From: Amycolatopsis vastitatis
Lineage (GTDB): Bacteria; Actinomycetota; Actinomycetes; Mycobacteriales; Pseudonocardiaceae
Reading direction: 5' to 3'
Length of the DNA: 44,927 nt
Assembly (NCBI RefSeq): GCF_002234595.1
Contig: NZ_NMUL01000044.1
Location: 1-44,927 of the forward strand
This document shows, piece after piece, positions 15,468-23,498 of the stretch (position 1 is the stretch's first letter; each line of letters starts with the position of its first letter). The notes under the pieces were generated by a model, which worked only from the letters and a program-made list of their open reading frames with translations, did no database searches and had not been told where the DNA came from. Made by a program: the position numbers and the translations under genes.

Positions 15468-16797
15468 CGTCCTGGTCGCCGGGGCGGGTCCCACCGGGCT
15501 GCTGACCGCGTTCGAGCTGGAGCGCGCCGGGCTCGACGTCCAGGTCCTGGAACGCGACGCGGAGGCCACCACGCAGTCGAAGGCCCTCGCCCTGCAGCCC
15601 CGGTCGGTGGAGGTGCTGGCGGATCGCGGTCTGCTCCCCGTGCTCGAACCGCACGTCGAAGCGCGGCTGCCCGCCGGGCACTTCTCCGGCCTCCCGATCG
15701 ACTACACCGACCTGCCGACGTGCTTCCCGCACCAGCTCGGCATCGAGCAGGCGCACGTCGCGGCGGCGATCGAGGCCCGGCTGCGCACGCCGGTCCTCCG
15801 GGGCGCGGCCGTCACCGCCGTGGCGCAGGACGACGAGGGCGTCACCGTCACGGCGGGCGGGCGCGAGCACCGGGCCGGCTGGCTCGTCGCGGCCGACGGC
15901 GGGCACAGCGCGGTGCGGACGGTGCTGGGCGCCGCCTTCCCGGGCACCTCCGCCCGGGTTTCCCTGGTCGTCGCCGACCTCAGGCTCACCAGCAAGCCCG
16001 ACGGCGTCGCCGACGGCTGGCAGCTGCCGTCGAACGGCTCGGGGTACCTGCTGCCGCTGTCCGGCGGGCGCTACCGCACGGTGGTCTTCGGCGAGGAGCA
16101 GCAGCGGCTCGGCCGGGACGCGCCGGTCACGCCCGGCGAGCTGCAGCGCGCGCTGACCGCCGCGCACGGGCCGGGCATCGAAGTCGGCGAAGTGCTGTGG
16201 GCGTCGCGGTTCGGCGACGCCGCCCGCCAGCTTGAGCGCTACCGCCACGGCCGGGTGCTGTTCGCCGGCGATGCCGCGCACATCCACCTGCCGGTCGGCG
16301 GCCAGGGGCTCAACCTGGGCCTGCAGGACGCGGTGAACCTCGGCTGGAAGCTGGCCGCGCGGGTCCGCGGGCACGCCCCCGCCGGCCTGCTCGACAGCTA
16401 CCACGACGAACGCCACCCGATCGCGGCACGCGTGCTGGTCAGCACCCGCGCCCAGGCGGTGCTCGGCGTACCCGACCCGGACGCCGCGGCCGTCCGGGCG
16501 GTCTTCACCGAGCTGCTGGCCGTTCCCGAGGCTCGGCGTGCCGTCGCGATGGAGCTTTCGGGCCTGGGCATCACCTATCCGGGCACCACCGGCCGCGTCA
16601 CCGACGTCCCGGCCGCTCCCGACGGCCGCGCCGTGCTGACCGGCGCGGAACCACCCGCGGGCTGGACGGACCGGGTCGAGCACCGCGGCGGTACCGAACC
16701 GCGGCTCGTCCGGCCCGACGGGTACGTCGTGTGGGCCGGCGGACCGGGCCTGGAAGAGGCCCTGCGCCGCTGGTTCGGGGCGCCGAGTGTGCAGTGA
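15460..16797 (+). CDS. FAD-dependent aromatic monooxygenase
   Basis: The 445-residue group-A flavoprotein hydroxylase has the dinucleotide motif LVAGAGPTGLLTAFELERAG at the N-terminus. It also has the DG motif VAADGGHSAVRTVLG (about residues 144-158) and the GD motif VLFAGDAAHIHLPVGGQGLN with the following ligand helix. It belongs to the PHBH/MhpA/RdmE class that oxidises aromatic rings and polyketides with NAD(P)H and oxygen. It overlaps the membrane protein gene by 8 nt within the TetR operon. The stop codon TGA is the first three bases of a palindromic repeat. Xenobiotic or antibiotic modification is a reasonable guess. Confidence 0.92.
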   Translation: MPDVLVAGAGPTGLLTAFELERAGLDVQVLERDAEATTQSKALALQPRSVEVLADRGLLPVLEPHVEARLPAGHFSGLPIDYTDLPTCFPHQLGIEQAHVAAAIEARLRTPVLRGAAVTAVAQDDEGVTVTAGGREHRAGWLVAADGGHSAVRTVLGAAFPGTSARVSLVVADLRLTSKPDGVADGWQLPSNGSGYLLPLSGGRYRTVVFGEEQQRLGRDAPVTPGELQRALTAAHGPGIEVGEVLWASRFGDAARQLERYRHGRVLFAGDAAHIHLPVGGQGLNLGLQDAVNLGWKLAARVRGHAPAGLLDSYHDERHPIAARVLVSTRAQAVLGVPDPDAAAVRAVFTELLAVPEARRAVAMELSGLGITYPGTTGRVTDVPAAPDGRAVLTGAEPPAGWTDRVEHRGGTEPRLVRPDGYVVWAGGPGLEEALRRWFGAPSVQ

Positions 16798-16841
16798 ACG
16801 ACTCGTTCAGGTCATCCGGCGACATGAACGAGTCGTTCACT
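16793..16841. repeat. Nested palindromic intergenic repeat, copy 2
   Basis: The 17-nt arms 16793-16809 and 16825-16841 are perfectly complementary across a 15-nt spacer. Each arm is itself a 15-nt dyad (TGAACGACTCGTTCA and TGAACGAGTCGTTCA). It fills the 57-nt gap between the convergent monooxygenase and glnD genes, and bases 16795-16797 are the monooxygenase stop codon. It is likely to act as a two-way terminator. Confidence 0.88.
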
Positions 16842-16854
16842 ACCATCGGGACGG

Positions 16855-19170
16855 TCAGGAAGCCGCCGCCAGGACCGCCTGCTCCACCTCGCGGCGCCAG
16901 CCCGGCTCGATGCGGCCGCTGCGCGGCGTCACCGCGAACGAGTCCACCACCGCGCCGCCCAGCGTCGAGACCTTGGCCCAGCGGACCTCCGCGTCGCAGC
17001 GGCGCAACGCTCCCGCCACCCGGAACAGCAGGCCGATGCGGTCGGCGGCCCGCAGTTCGAGCACCACCGTGTCGGGGCCGGTCGTCTCGTCGTCGAACCA
17101 GAGGATCTTCGGGGCGACCGGGGCCGCGCCCGGTGAGCCGTAGTCGCGTTCCTTCGCCGCCAGGCGCTGGGTGAGCGGCAGCGTGCCCGCGACCGCGCGG
17201 GCGAACTGCTCGCGCAGCAGTGTCGCGTCCGGCAGCGAGCCGAACTTCGGCGACGCGGTGAACACCCCCGCGCGTCCGCCGTCGTGGCCGCGCAGGACCG
17301 CCGAGTGCACCTCCATCGAGTTCAGCGCCAGCACGCCGGCCGCGGGGGCCAGCAGCTCCGCGCGGGCCGGGACGGCCAGCAGGACCGTGACGACCTTGCC
17401 GTGCGAGCTGATCCGGATCTCGCCGTTGCCCGACGCCACGGCCTGGGCGACGAGCTCGCGCTGTTCGTCGTCCATCGGCTCCGGCGCGGAGAACCCCTTG
17501 CCGCGCAAGACTTCTTCGCAGCCGGAGACGAGTTCGGCGAGCAGCCGCGCCTTCCAGTCCGTCCAGACGCCGGGGCCGGTGGCCAGCGAGTCGGCCTGCG
17601 TCAGCGCGTGCAGCAGCTCGACCAGGACGATGTCACTGTCCAGGGTCTTCACCACCCGCCCCACCGTGGCCGGCTCGCTGATGTCGCGCCGCGTCGCGGT
17701 GTGCGGCAGCAGCAGGTGGTGGCGGACCATCGCCGACACCGTCGCGACGTCGGCCGGGCTCAGACCCAGCCGGGTCGCGACCTGCGCGGAGATCTTGGCG
17801 CCCAGCTCCGAGTGATCGGCGTCGCGGCCCTTGCCGATGTCGTGCAGCAGCGCGCCGATCAGCAGCAGGTCCGGCCGCGGCACCGTGGTGGTCAGCTTGG
17901 CGGCCTCGACGCAGGTGCGCACGAGGTGCCGGTCGACCGTCCACTGGTGCACCGGCGAGCGTGGCGGCAGGTCGCGGACCGCGCCCCACTCGGGGAACAG
18001 CCGGGACCACAGCCCGGTCCGGTCGAGCGACTCGACCGCGTCGACCAGGCCCTCGCCCGCGCCCAGCAGCTCCACGAGGGCGTTCAACGCCTCCGCCGGC
18101 CACGGCGCGCGCAGCTCCGGCGCCGATTCCGCCAGTGCCTTGAGCGTGCCGAGCGCGATCGGCTTGCCGGTCCGCGCCGAGGCCGCGGCGACCCGCAGCA
18201 ACAGCGCCGGGTCCTTCGCCGGGACGGCGTCGCGGGCCAGGGCGACCTCGTTGCCGTGCAGCACCACGTTTTCGGCCAGCGGTGTCCGGGCCGGCCGCCG
18301 TCCGAAGCGCGTCTTCGGGGGCTCCACAGTGGACCGGAGGGCGACGTCGAGTGCGTAGGCGATCGTGCGGCCCGCCCCGGAAAGCTTGCGGGCCAAGGTG
18401 AACCGGTCGCCGAAGCCGAGTTCGGCGGCGACCAGCTCGGCCTCCGGCGCGGACAGGACGTCCCGTTCGCGCCGGATCTCACGCCTCAGCTCGGTGCGGA
18501 CGTCGAGCAGGAGCCCCTTCGCTTCCAGGAGCTCCTCGCCCGGACGCGCGGTGAGCTGCGCGGCGGCGAGGGCTTCCAGGACGGCGAAGTCCCGCAGCCC
18601 GCCCCGGCCGTGCTTGAGGTCCGGTTCGGCGGACTGCGCGATTTCGCCGCTGCGCGCCCAGCGTTGCCGGACCGACGCGGTCATGTCCGGGATCTGCTTG
18701 CGCGCGGTGCGGCGCCACTGGTCCCGCGCCGCGGAAACCAGCCGGCCGCTCAGCTCGGCGTCCCCCGCGAGGTGCCGGGCGTCGAGCAGGCCCATGGCCA
18801 CACGCAGGTCCTCCGAAGCGACCTTCAGTGCTTCGCCGGGCGTGCGGACCGAGTGGTCCAGCCCGACTTTCGCGTCCCACAAGGGATACCAGAGCGCGTC
18901 CGCGATCTCGCCGACGCCGCTGTTGCCGTTGTGCACCAGCAGCAGGTCGAGATCGGAGAACGGCACCAGCTCCCGCCGGCCGAGCCCGCCCACGGCGACC
19001 AGCGCGACACCCGGTTCCGCGGTGTCGACGCCGGCCGCCGAAGCTCCCCTGCCCAGCCAGAACTCGTAGAGGTCGACCAGGGCCGCCCGCAGTGCGGACG
19101 CCCCCAGCCTCCCGTGCCTGCCCTCGAGCAAGCGCTCGGTGGCCTTGACCAGTTCGCCCCCGTCGGCCAT
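16855..19170 (-). CDS. glnD: [Protein-PII] uridylyltransferase / adenylyltransferase GlnD
   Basis: GlnD modifies the PII protein in response to nitrogen status; in actinobacteria the modification is adenylylation of Tyr51. The 771-residue protein has a nucleotidyltransferase domain with AVGGLGRRELVPFSDLDLLLVH. A GlnD linker follows (KHGRGGLRDF). The HD domain has LLIGALLHDIGKG followed by DHSELGAK. Two C-terminal ACT domains, the second with ELRAADRIGLLFRVAGALRRC, probably sense glutamine. It is the last gene of amtB-glnK-glnD, 10 nt after glnK. The length is slightly short of the enteric enzyme (890), as is usual in this group. Confidence 0.95.
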   Translation of the reverse strand: MADGGELVKATERLLEGRHGRLGASALRAALVDLYEFWLGRGASAAGVDTAEPGVALVAVGGLGRRELVPFSDLDLLLVHNGNSGVGEIADALWYPLWDAKVGLDHSVRTPGEALKVASEDLRVAMGLLDARHLAGDAELSGRLVSAARDQWRRTARKQIPDMTASVRQRWARSGEIAQSAEPDLKHGRGGLRDFAVLEALAAAQLTARPGEELLEAKGLLLDVRTELRREIRRERDVLSAPEAELVAAELGFGDRFTLARKLSGAGRTIAYALDVALRSTVEPPKTRFGRRPARTPLAENVVLHGNEVALARDAVPAKDPALLLRVAAASARTGKPIALGTLKALAESAPELRAPWPAEALNALVELLGAGEGLVDAVESLDRTGLWSRLFPEWGAVRDLPPRSPVHQWTVDRHLVRTCVEAAKLTTTVPRPDLLLIGALLHDIGKGRDADHSELGAKISAQVATRLGLSPADVATVSAMVRHHLLLPHTATRRDISEPATVGRVVKTLDSDIVLVELLHALTQADSLATGPGVWTDWKARLLAELVSGCEEVLRGKGFSAPEPMDDEQRELVAQAVASGNGEIRISSHGKVVTVLLAVPARAELLAPAAGVLALNSMEVHSAVLRGHDGGRAGVFTASPKFGSLPDATLLREQFARAVAGTLPLTQRLAAKERDYGSPGAAPVAPKILWFDDETTGPDTVVLELRAADRIGLLFRVAGALRRCDAEVRWAKVSTLGGAVVDSFAVTPRSGRIEPGWRREVEQAVLAAAS

Positions 19171-19180
19171 CCCAGACGCC

Positions 19181-19519
19181 TTATAGAGCGTCCGTGCCGC
19201 GCTCGCCGGTCCGTACCCGGATGACGGTCTCCACGGGCGTCACCCACAGCTTGCCGTCGCCGATCTTGCCGGTGTGCGCGGCCGTGGTGATGGCGTCGAG
19301 GACCTTCTCCACGTTGGTGTCGTCGGTGACGACCTCGATCTTCAGCTTGGCCACGAAGTCCACCGAGTACTCCGCGCCGCGGTAGACCTCGGTGTGGCCC
19401 TTCTGGCGGCCGTAACCCTGGACCTCGCTGACCGTCATGCCCAGCACGCCCAGCTGCTCCAGCGCGGAGCGGACGTCGTCGAGCGTGAACGGCTTCACAA
19501 TCGCCGTGATGAGCTTCAT
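19181..19519 (-). CDS. glnK: Nitrogen regulatory protein PII (GlnK/GlnB)
   Basis: The 112-residue PII trimer subunit senses ATP/ADP and 2-oxoglutarate and gates AmtB. It begins MKLITAIVKPFTLDDVRSAL. The T-loop GYGRQKGHTEVYRGAEYSVDF carries the modifiable Tyr51. The B-loop TGKIGDGKLWV and the C-terminal VIRVRTGERG motif bind nucleotide. Its ATG overlaps the amtB stop (ATGA), and glnD follows 10 nt later. The locus order supports the name glnK. Confidence 0.97.
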   Translation of the reverse strand: MKLITAIVKPFTLDDVRSALEQLGVLGMTVSEVQGYGRQKGHTEVYRGAEYSVDFVAKLKIEVVTDDTNVEKVLDAITTAAHTGKIGDGKLWVTPVETVIRVRTGERGTDAL

Positions 19520-20904
19520 GCCTTGCTCTCCTCGAGTTTCGCGTTGCCGGTGGCGGACTTGACCGGGATCGTCGTCGGGTGGCCGAGGCCACCGCCCGCC
19601 CCGGTGAAGTCGTACGCGCTCTCCGCGTGCTGGGCCTCGTCGATGCCGCTGACCTCGTCCTCGGTGCTGACGCGGAAGCCGCCGGCCTTCTTGATCACGA
19701 AGCCGATGATGAAGGAAAGCACGAACGAGTACGCGAGCACCGCACCGGCGGCCGCGGCCTGACGCCCCAGCTGGGTGAACCCGCCGCCGTAGAACAGGCC
19801 GTCGGCGCCGAGGGAGTTGACGCTGGTGGTGCCGAAGAAGCCGATCAGCAGCGTGCCGACGATGCCGCCGACCAGGTGGACGCCGACGACGTCGAGCGAG
19901 TCGTCGAAGCCGAACTTGAACTTGAGCGAGATGGCCAGCGCGCAGAGGACACCGGCGATGAGGCCGATCGCGATGGCCCCGAGCGGGCTCACGAAACCAC
20001 ACGCCGGGGTGATGGCGACCAGGCCGGCGACCGCACCGGAAGCCGCGCCGAGGGTGGTCGGCTTGCCGAACTTCAGCTGCTCCACGATCAGCCAGCCGAG
20101 GACAGCTGCGGCGGTGGCGACGGTGGTGTTGGTGAACGCGACGGCGGCGAGGTCGTTGGCGGCCAGCGCCGAACCGGCGTTGAAGCCGTACCAGCCGAAC
20201 CACAGCAGGGACGCACCGAGCAGCACGAACGGCACGTTGTGCGGACGCCCGGTGTCCTTCGGCCAGCCCTTGCGCTTGCCGAGCACGATCGCCAGCGCCA
20301 GGCCCGCGGCACCGGCGTTGATGTGGACCGCGGTACCACCGGCGAAGTCGAGTGCCTTGAGGTTGTTGGCGATCCAGCCGCCGACGGCGTTCTCGCCGAT
20401 GAAGCCGTTGAAGGAGAAGACCCAGTGCGCGACCGGGAAGTACACGACCGTCACCCAGATGACGACGAACAGCGTCCAGCCCCAGAACTTCGCGCGGTCG
20501 GCGATGGCGCCGGAGATCAGCGCGGGCGTGATGATCGCGAACATCAGCTGGAACATCACGAAGGCGAGGATGGGCAAGCCGTCCGAGCCGGGCCAGGCGA
20601 CGGCCGGCGTCGTGTCGGTGGCGGCGACCGCGAACCCGGCGAGCTTCCCGAAGGTGTTCTCGAGGCCGGCGAAGTGGAAGTTACCGAGCAAGCCGCCGAA
20701 GGCGTCGTCGCCGAAGGACATCGAGAAGCCGTACAGGGCCCAAAGCACCCCCACGACGGCCAGCGCGATGAAGTTCATCATCAGCATGTTCAGGACGCTC
20801 TTCGCGCGGACCATGCCGCCATAGAAGAACGCCAGTCCTGGGGTCATGAGCATGACCAGCGCGGCGCTGGCCAATACCCATGCGGTGTCTCCTGCGTTCA
20901 GCAC
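19516..20904 (-). CDS. amtB: Ammonium transporter AmtB
   Basis: The 462-residue channel protein has eleven predicted helices. It shows the Amt signatures FFYGGMVRAKSVLNMLMMN, the HWVFSFNGFIGENAVGGW region and the pore histidine in FAGGTAVHINAGAAGLALA, later followed by GVHLVGGIVGTLLIGFF. The GTG start at 20904 lies just after GGGAGGACGAT; an upstream ATG adds 19 residues of poor sequence. The gene heads the nitrogen operon and is preceded by GlnR-type half sites, so induction under nitrogen limitation is expected. Confidence 0.96.
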   Translation of the reverse strand: MLNAGDTAWVLASAALVMLMTPGLAFFYGGMVRAKSVLNMLMMNFIALAVVGVLWALYGFSMSFGDDAFGGLLGNFHFAGLENTFGKLAGFAVAATDTTPAVAWPGSDGLPILAFVMFQLMFAIITPALISGAIADRAKFWGWTLFVVIWVTVVYFPVAHWVFSFNGFIGENAVGGWIANNLKALDFAGGTAVHINAGAAGLALAIVLGKRKGWPKDTGRPHNVPFVLLGASLLWFGWYGFNAGSALAANDLAAVAFTNTTVATAAAVLGWLIVEQLKFGKPTTLGAASGAVAGLVAITPACGFVSPLGAIAIGLIAGVLCALAISLKFKFGFDDSLDVVGVHLVGGIVGTLLIGFFGTTSVNSLGADGLFYGGGFTQLGRQAAAAGAVLAYSFVLSFIIGFVIKKAGGFRVSTEDEVSGIDEAQHAESAYDFTGAGGGLGHPTTIPVKSATGNAKLEESKA

Positions 20905-20954
20905 ATCGTCCTCCCGTGCCCTGGGTTGGTGCGATGGCAGTTTTGGCGCGCGGT

Positions 20955-21024
20955 GTTTCACGGGGCGGCTCGTGAGGTTTCGCCCGCGTGAACTGTCCGC
21001 GCCCGGTTGTTACGGGCAGGTTTC
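20955..21024 (-). promoter_or_regulatory. GlnR-type boxes upstream of amtB
   Basis: Read on the minus strand, the region holds GAAAC-n6-GTAAC (21024-21009). It then has TTCAC-n6-GAAAC (20992-20977) and another GAAAC (20959-20955) placed 17 nt further on, the spacing expected for one more pair. The actinobacterial GlnR consensus alternates GTnAC and GAAAC half sites with 6-nt gaps. The site lies between amtB and the divergent methyltransferase gene, so GlnR may also affect the latter. Confidence 0.65.
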
Positions 21025-21077
21025 CCAGGACCCGTGGTGGAGTGTCCGGTTGTGAAACGTCGTGGTCGAATATCCCC

Positions 21078-21926
21078 ATGACACCGATCGACCCCGGGAA
21101 TGACCCACTGCCACCCCGGGTCGTCGACGCACTGCGGTGTTCGGTCTGCGGTGACCCGATCGGACTAGCCGGCCGCACGCTGCGTTGCGCGAACCACCAC
21201 TCTTTCGATCTAGCGCGCCAGGGTTACGTGAACCTGTTGCACGCGCGAATCCCGGCCGGGACGGCGGACACAGCGCCGATGGTCGCGGCGCGCGCGGACT
21301 TCCTGGCATCGGGTGCCTACGAGCCCCTCTCCGACGAGCTGGCGCGTGTGTGCGCGGAGGCCGAAGGCTTGGTCATCGACGCGGGCGCGGGCACGGGGTA
21401 CTACCTGGCGAGGGTGCTTGAGGCATCCGAGGCGTTCGGGCTCGCGCTGGACGTCTCGGCGGTGGCGTTGAGGCGAGCGGCCCGGGCGCACCCCCGGCTG
21501 GGCGCGGCGGTGTGGAACCTGTGGGAGCCGTGGCCGGTGGGCGACGGCGTGGCGTCGGTCGTGCTGAACGTCTTCGCCCCACGCAACGGGCCGGAGTTCC
21601 ACCGCGTCCTGCGGCCGGGCGGCCTGCTGGTCGTGGCGGCCCCGGCCCCGGACCACCTCCGCGAGCTGGGCGACCTGGTCCTGGCCGTCGACGAGCGCAA
21701 GGACGAGCGGCTGGACGGCACCCTCGGCTCGTACTTCACGCGCTCGGAGCGCACGCAGGTCCGGCGCGAGGTGGAGCTGACGCCGCGGCAGGTGCGCCAG
21801 GCCGTCGAGATGGGCCCGGCCGCGTTCCACCTGGACCGCGGCGGCCGCCGGGAGCGCCTGGACGCCCTTCACGAGCCGCAGGTGGTGACGGTGTCGTTCA
21901 CGGTCTCCACGTACCGGCGGCGCTGA
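21078..21926 (+). CDS. RlmA-type 23S rRNA (guanine-N1) methyltransferase
   Basis: The 282-residue protein has an N-terminal zinc-finger-like block, CSVCGDPIGLAGRTLRC followed by ANHHSFD and GYVNLL. The SAM-binding domain has VIDAGAGTGYYLARVL. This architecture is that of RlmA enzymes, which methylate G745 (RlmAI) or G748 (RlmAII/TlrB) in helix 35 of 23S rRNA. The latter contributes to tylosin-type macrolide resistance in actinomycetes, and the position in Gram-positives makes the G748 type more likely. ATG 21078 matches the family N-terminus. It is divergent from amtB. Confidence 0.88.
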   Translation: MTPIDPGNDPLPPRVVDALRCSVCGDPIGLAGRTLRCANHHSFDLARQGYVNLLHARIPAGTADTAPMVAARADFLASGAYEPLSDELARVCAEAEGLVIDAGAGTGYYLARVLEASEAFGLALDVSAVALRRAARAHPRLGAAVWNLWEPWPVGDGVASVVLNVFAPRNGPEFHRVLRPGGLLVVAAPAPDHLRELGDLVLAVDERKDERLDGTLGSYFTRSERTQVRREVELTPRQVRQAVEMGPAAFHLDRGGRRERLDALHEPQVVTVSFTVSTYRRR

Positions 21927-21944
21927 GTCTGGGAGGGTGAAGGG

Positions 21945-22571
21945 GTGAAGCCCGACTGGACCGCCCCCGCGACCCGGCTCGCGGACGCGGAGTGGGTCCG
22001 GGCCCGCATCGGCGGCGCGGCGAAGCTCTACGGCTGCGCCCGGCCCGAGGTGCTCGGCACGATCTGGTGGTACTCGCTGTCATCGGTGCTGGTGGCGCCG
22101 GCGGTGGAAGGCCTGGTGGGCGGGACGCCGGTCGATCCGTCCCTCGACGCCATGGAACTCGACCTCGTCGCCGACGGCCGCTTCCTCGGCGCGCGGTCCA
22201 CCCGGCCGCTCTCCGGCGGGCTGCCCGAGCTGGGCGCCGCGCTGGCCGGAACGCTCGGGACCGCCATCACCACCATCGCCGCCGTCAGCGGGGCCCGGGA
22301 GCGTGCGCTCGGCGCGATCGCCACCGACTCCCTCGGCAACCGGCTGCTGTGGACGCCGGACCCCGAGCGGGCCATGTCCCTCGCCGGACCGCTCGTCGCC
22401 GCGATCGGCCTCGGCCTGCCGAAACCTCGTTTCGTCCGCGTCGGCCGCGCCCCCGCCGTGCGGCGTGCCTCCTGCTGCCTCATCTACGAAGTCGGCAACC
22501 CCAAGTGCGTGAGCTGCCCGCGTCAAACACCCGCCGAGCGCGAAGCCCGTCTGAGGGCCGCCCTGGGCTAG
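21945..22571 (+). CDS. FhuF-like (2Fe-2S) ferric reductase family protein
   Basis: The 208-residue protein ends with the FhuF-type cluster motif: Cys177-Cys178, Tyr181, Cys188 and Cys191-Pro192 in CCLIYEVGNPKCVSCPRQ. The rest is a compact alpha/beta domain resembling siderophore-binding FhuF/IucA-like C-terminal regions. FhuF proteins reduce ferric siderophores in the cytoplasm. No siderophore genes are adjacent. The GTG start follows GGGAGGGTGAAGG. Its stop codon shares the CTAG tetranucleotide with the stop of the convergent sigma-factor gene. Confidence 0.8.
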   Translation: MKPDWTAPATRLADAEWVRARIGGAAKLYGCARPEVLGTIWWYSLSSVLVAPAVEGLVGGTPVDPSLDAMELDLVADGRFLGARSTRPLSGGLPELGAALAGTLGTAITTIAAVSGARERALGAIATDSLGNRLLWTPDPERAMSLAGPLVAAIGLGLPKPRFVRVGRAPAVRRASCCLIYEVGNPKCVSCPRQTPAEREARLRAALG

Positions 22572-23422
22572 AGGACCGCCAGCTCCAACGCCGCGAGCCG
22601 GTCCGGGTCCGCGATGACCTCGATGCCCGTGATGCGGTCGCCGTCGACCTGGAACGCCAGGACCACCGCCGGCTTCCCCTCACGCACCATGAGCAGGCCG
22701 GGGGCGCCGTCGACCAGGGCGAGTTCGCTCGCGCGAGCCCGCTCCGACGCCAGGATCGCGCCGCGGCGGACGCTCTCGACGCCGCGCAGCACGATCGGCG
22801 CCGGGGTCGGGCCGGCGAACCGGTCGGCGTGCAGCACCACGTCGGGGTCCAGCAGGGCGAGCAGCGCTTCGAAGTCGCCGCCGCGTGACGCGGCCAGGAA
22901 CGCTTCGACGACCTTGCGCCGCCGGGGCAGGTCCGCGTCCGGTGCCGCGCCGCCCTTGACGCGGCGGCGGGCGCGGCTCGCGAGCTGCCGGGCCGCGGCC
23001 GGGGTCTTGCCGATCACCGGCGCGATCTCGTCGATCGGCACCGTGAACATGTCGTGCAGTACGAAGGCGACCCGCTCGGCCGGCCCCAGCGCGTCGAGCA
23101 CCACCAGCAGCGCCTGCCCGACCGAGTCGGCCAGCTCGGCCTCCTCACCGGGGTCGCGGCGGTCGTCGTCCGGCTCGGGCCGGCCGTCCAGGGGCTCCTC
23201 GCGGTGGTTGCGGCGCGTGCGGAGCAGGGAAAGGCACACCCGGGCGACCACGGTCGTCAGCCACGCGCCGACGTTCTCGATCCCGTCCGCGCCGGTGCGG
23301 TGGAACCGCAGCCACGCCTCCTGGACGGCGTCGTCGGCTTCGGCTGCCGAACCCAGCATCCGGTAGGCGACCGCCCGCAGGCGCGGCCGCTCCTGCTCGA
23401 ACCGCTCGGTCAGCGCGTCCAC
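22568..23422 (-). CDS. ECF sigma factor, SigJ-like with SnoaL-type C-terminal domain
   Basis: The 284-residue protein has sigma-70 region 2 (RLRAVAYRMLGSAAEADDAVQEAW) and region 4 (DEIAPVIGKTPAAARQLASRARRRV). About 100 further residues resemble a SnoaL/NTF2-like fold (VVEAFLAASRGGDFEALLALL, ending IEVIADPDRLAAL). Such C-terminal extensions are typical of SigJ/ECF41-type factors, where they replace a separate anti-sigma factor and tune activity. GTG 23422 lies 7 nt after AGGA; upstream frame sequence is not sigma-like. No carboxymuconolactone-decarboxylase partner is seen next to it. Confidence 0.88.
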   Translation of the reverse strand: MDALTERFEQERPRLRAVAYRMLGSAAEADDAVQEAWLRFHRTGADGIENVGAWLTTVVARVCLSLLRTRRNHREEPLDGRPEPDDDRRDPGEEAELADSVGQALLVVLDALGPAERVAFVLHDMFTVPIDEIAPVIGKTPAAARQLASRARRRVKGGAAPDADLPRRRKVVEAFLAASRGGDFEALLALLDPDVVLHADRFAGPTPAPIVLRGVESVRRGAILASERARASELALVDGAPGLLMVREGKPAVVLAFQVDGDRITGIEVIADPDRLAALELAVL

Positions 23423-23498
23423 TGTGTCCTGTTCCTTCCGCCGGGGTCGTAGCAGTAGACCCCGCGGCGACCGCCGATGTGACCGGAACGAAGTGATC

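Noticed and set aside
8923..18333. 11-bp palindromes TCCACTGTGGA (8923-8933) and TCCACAGTGGA (18323-18333) within coding sequence
   Set aside because: Only two complete copies were found, with loose variants elsewhere. That is too few to claim an iterated genome word without a genome-wide count.
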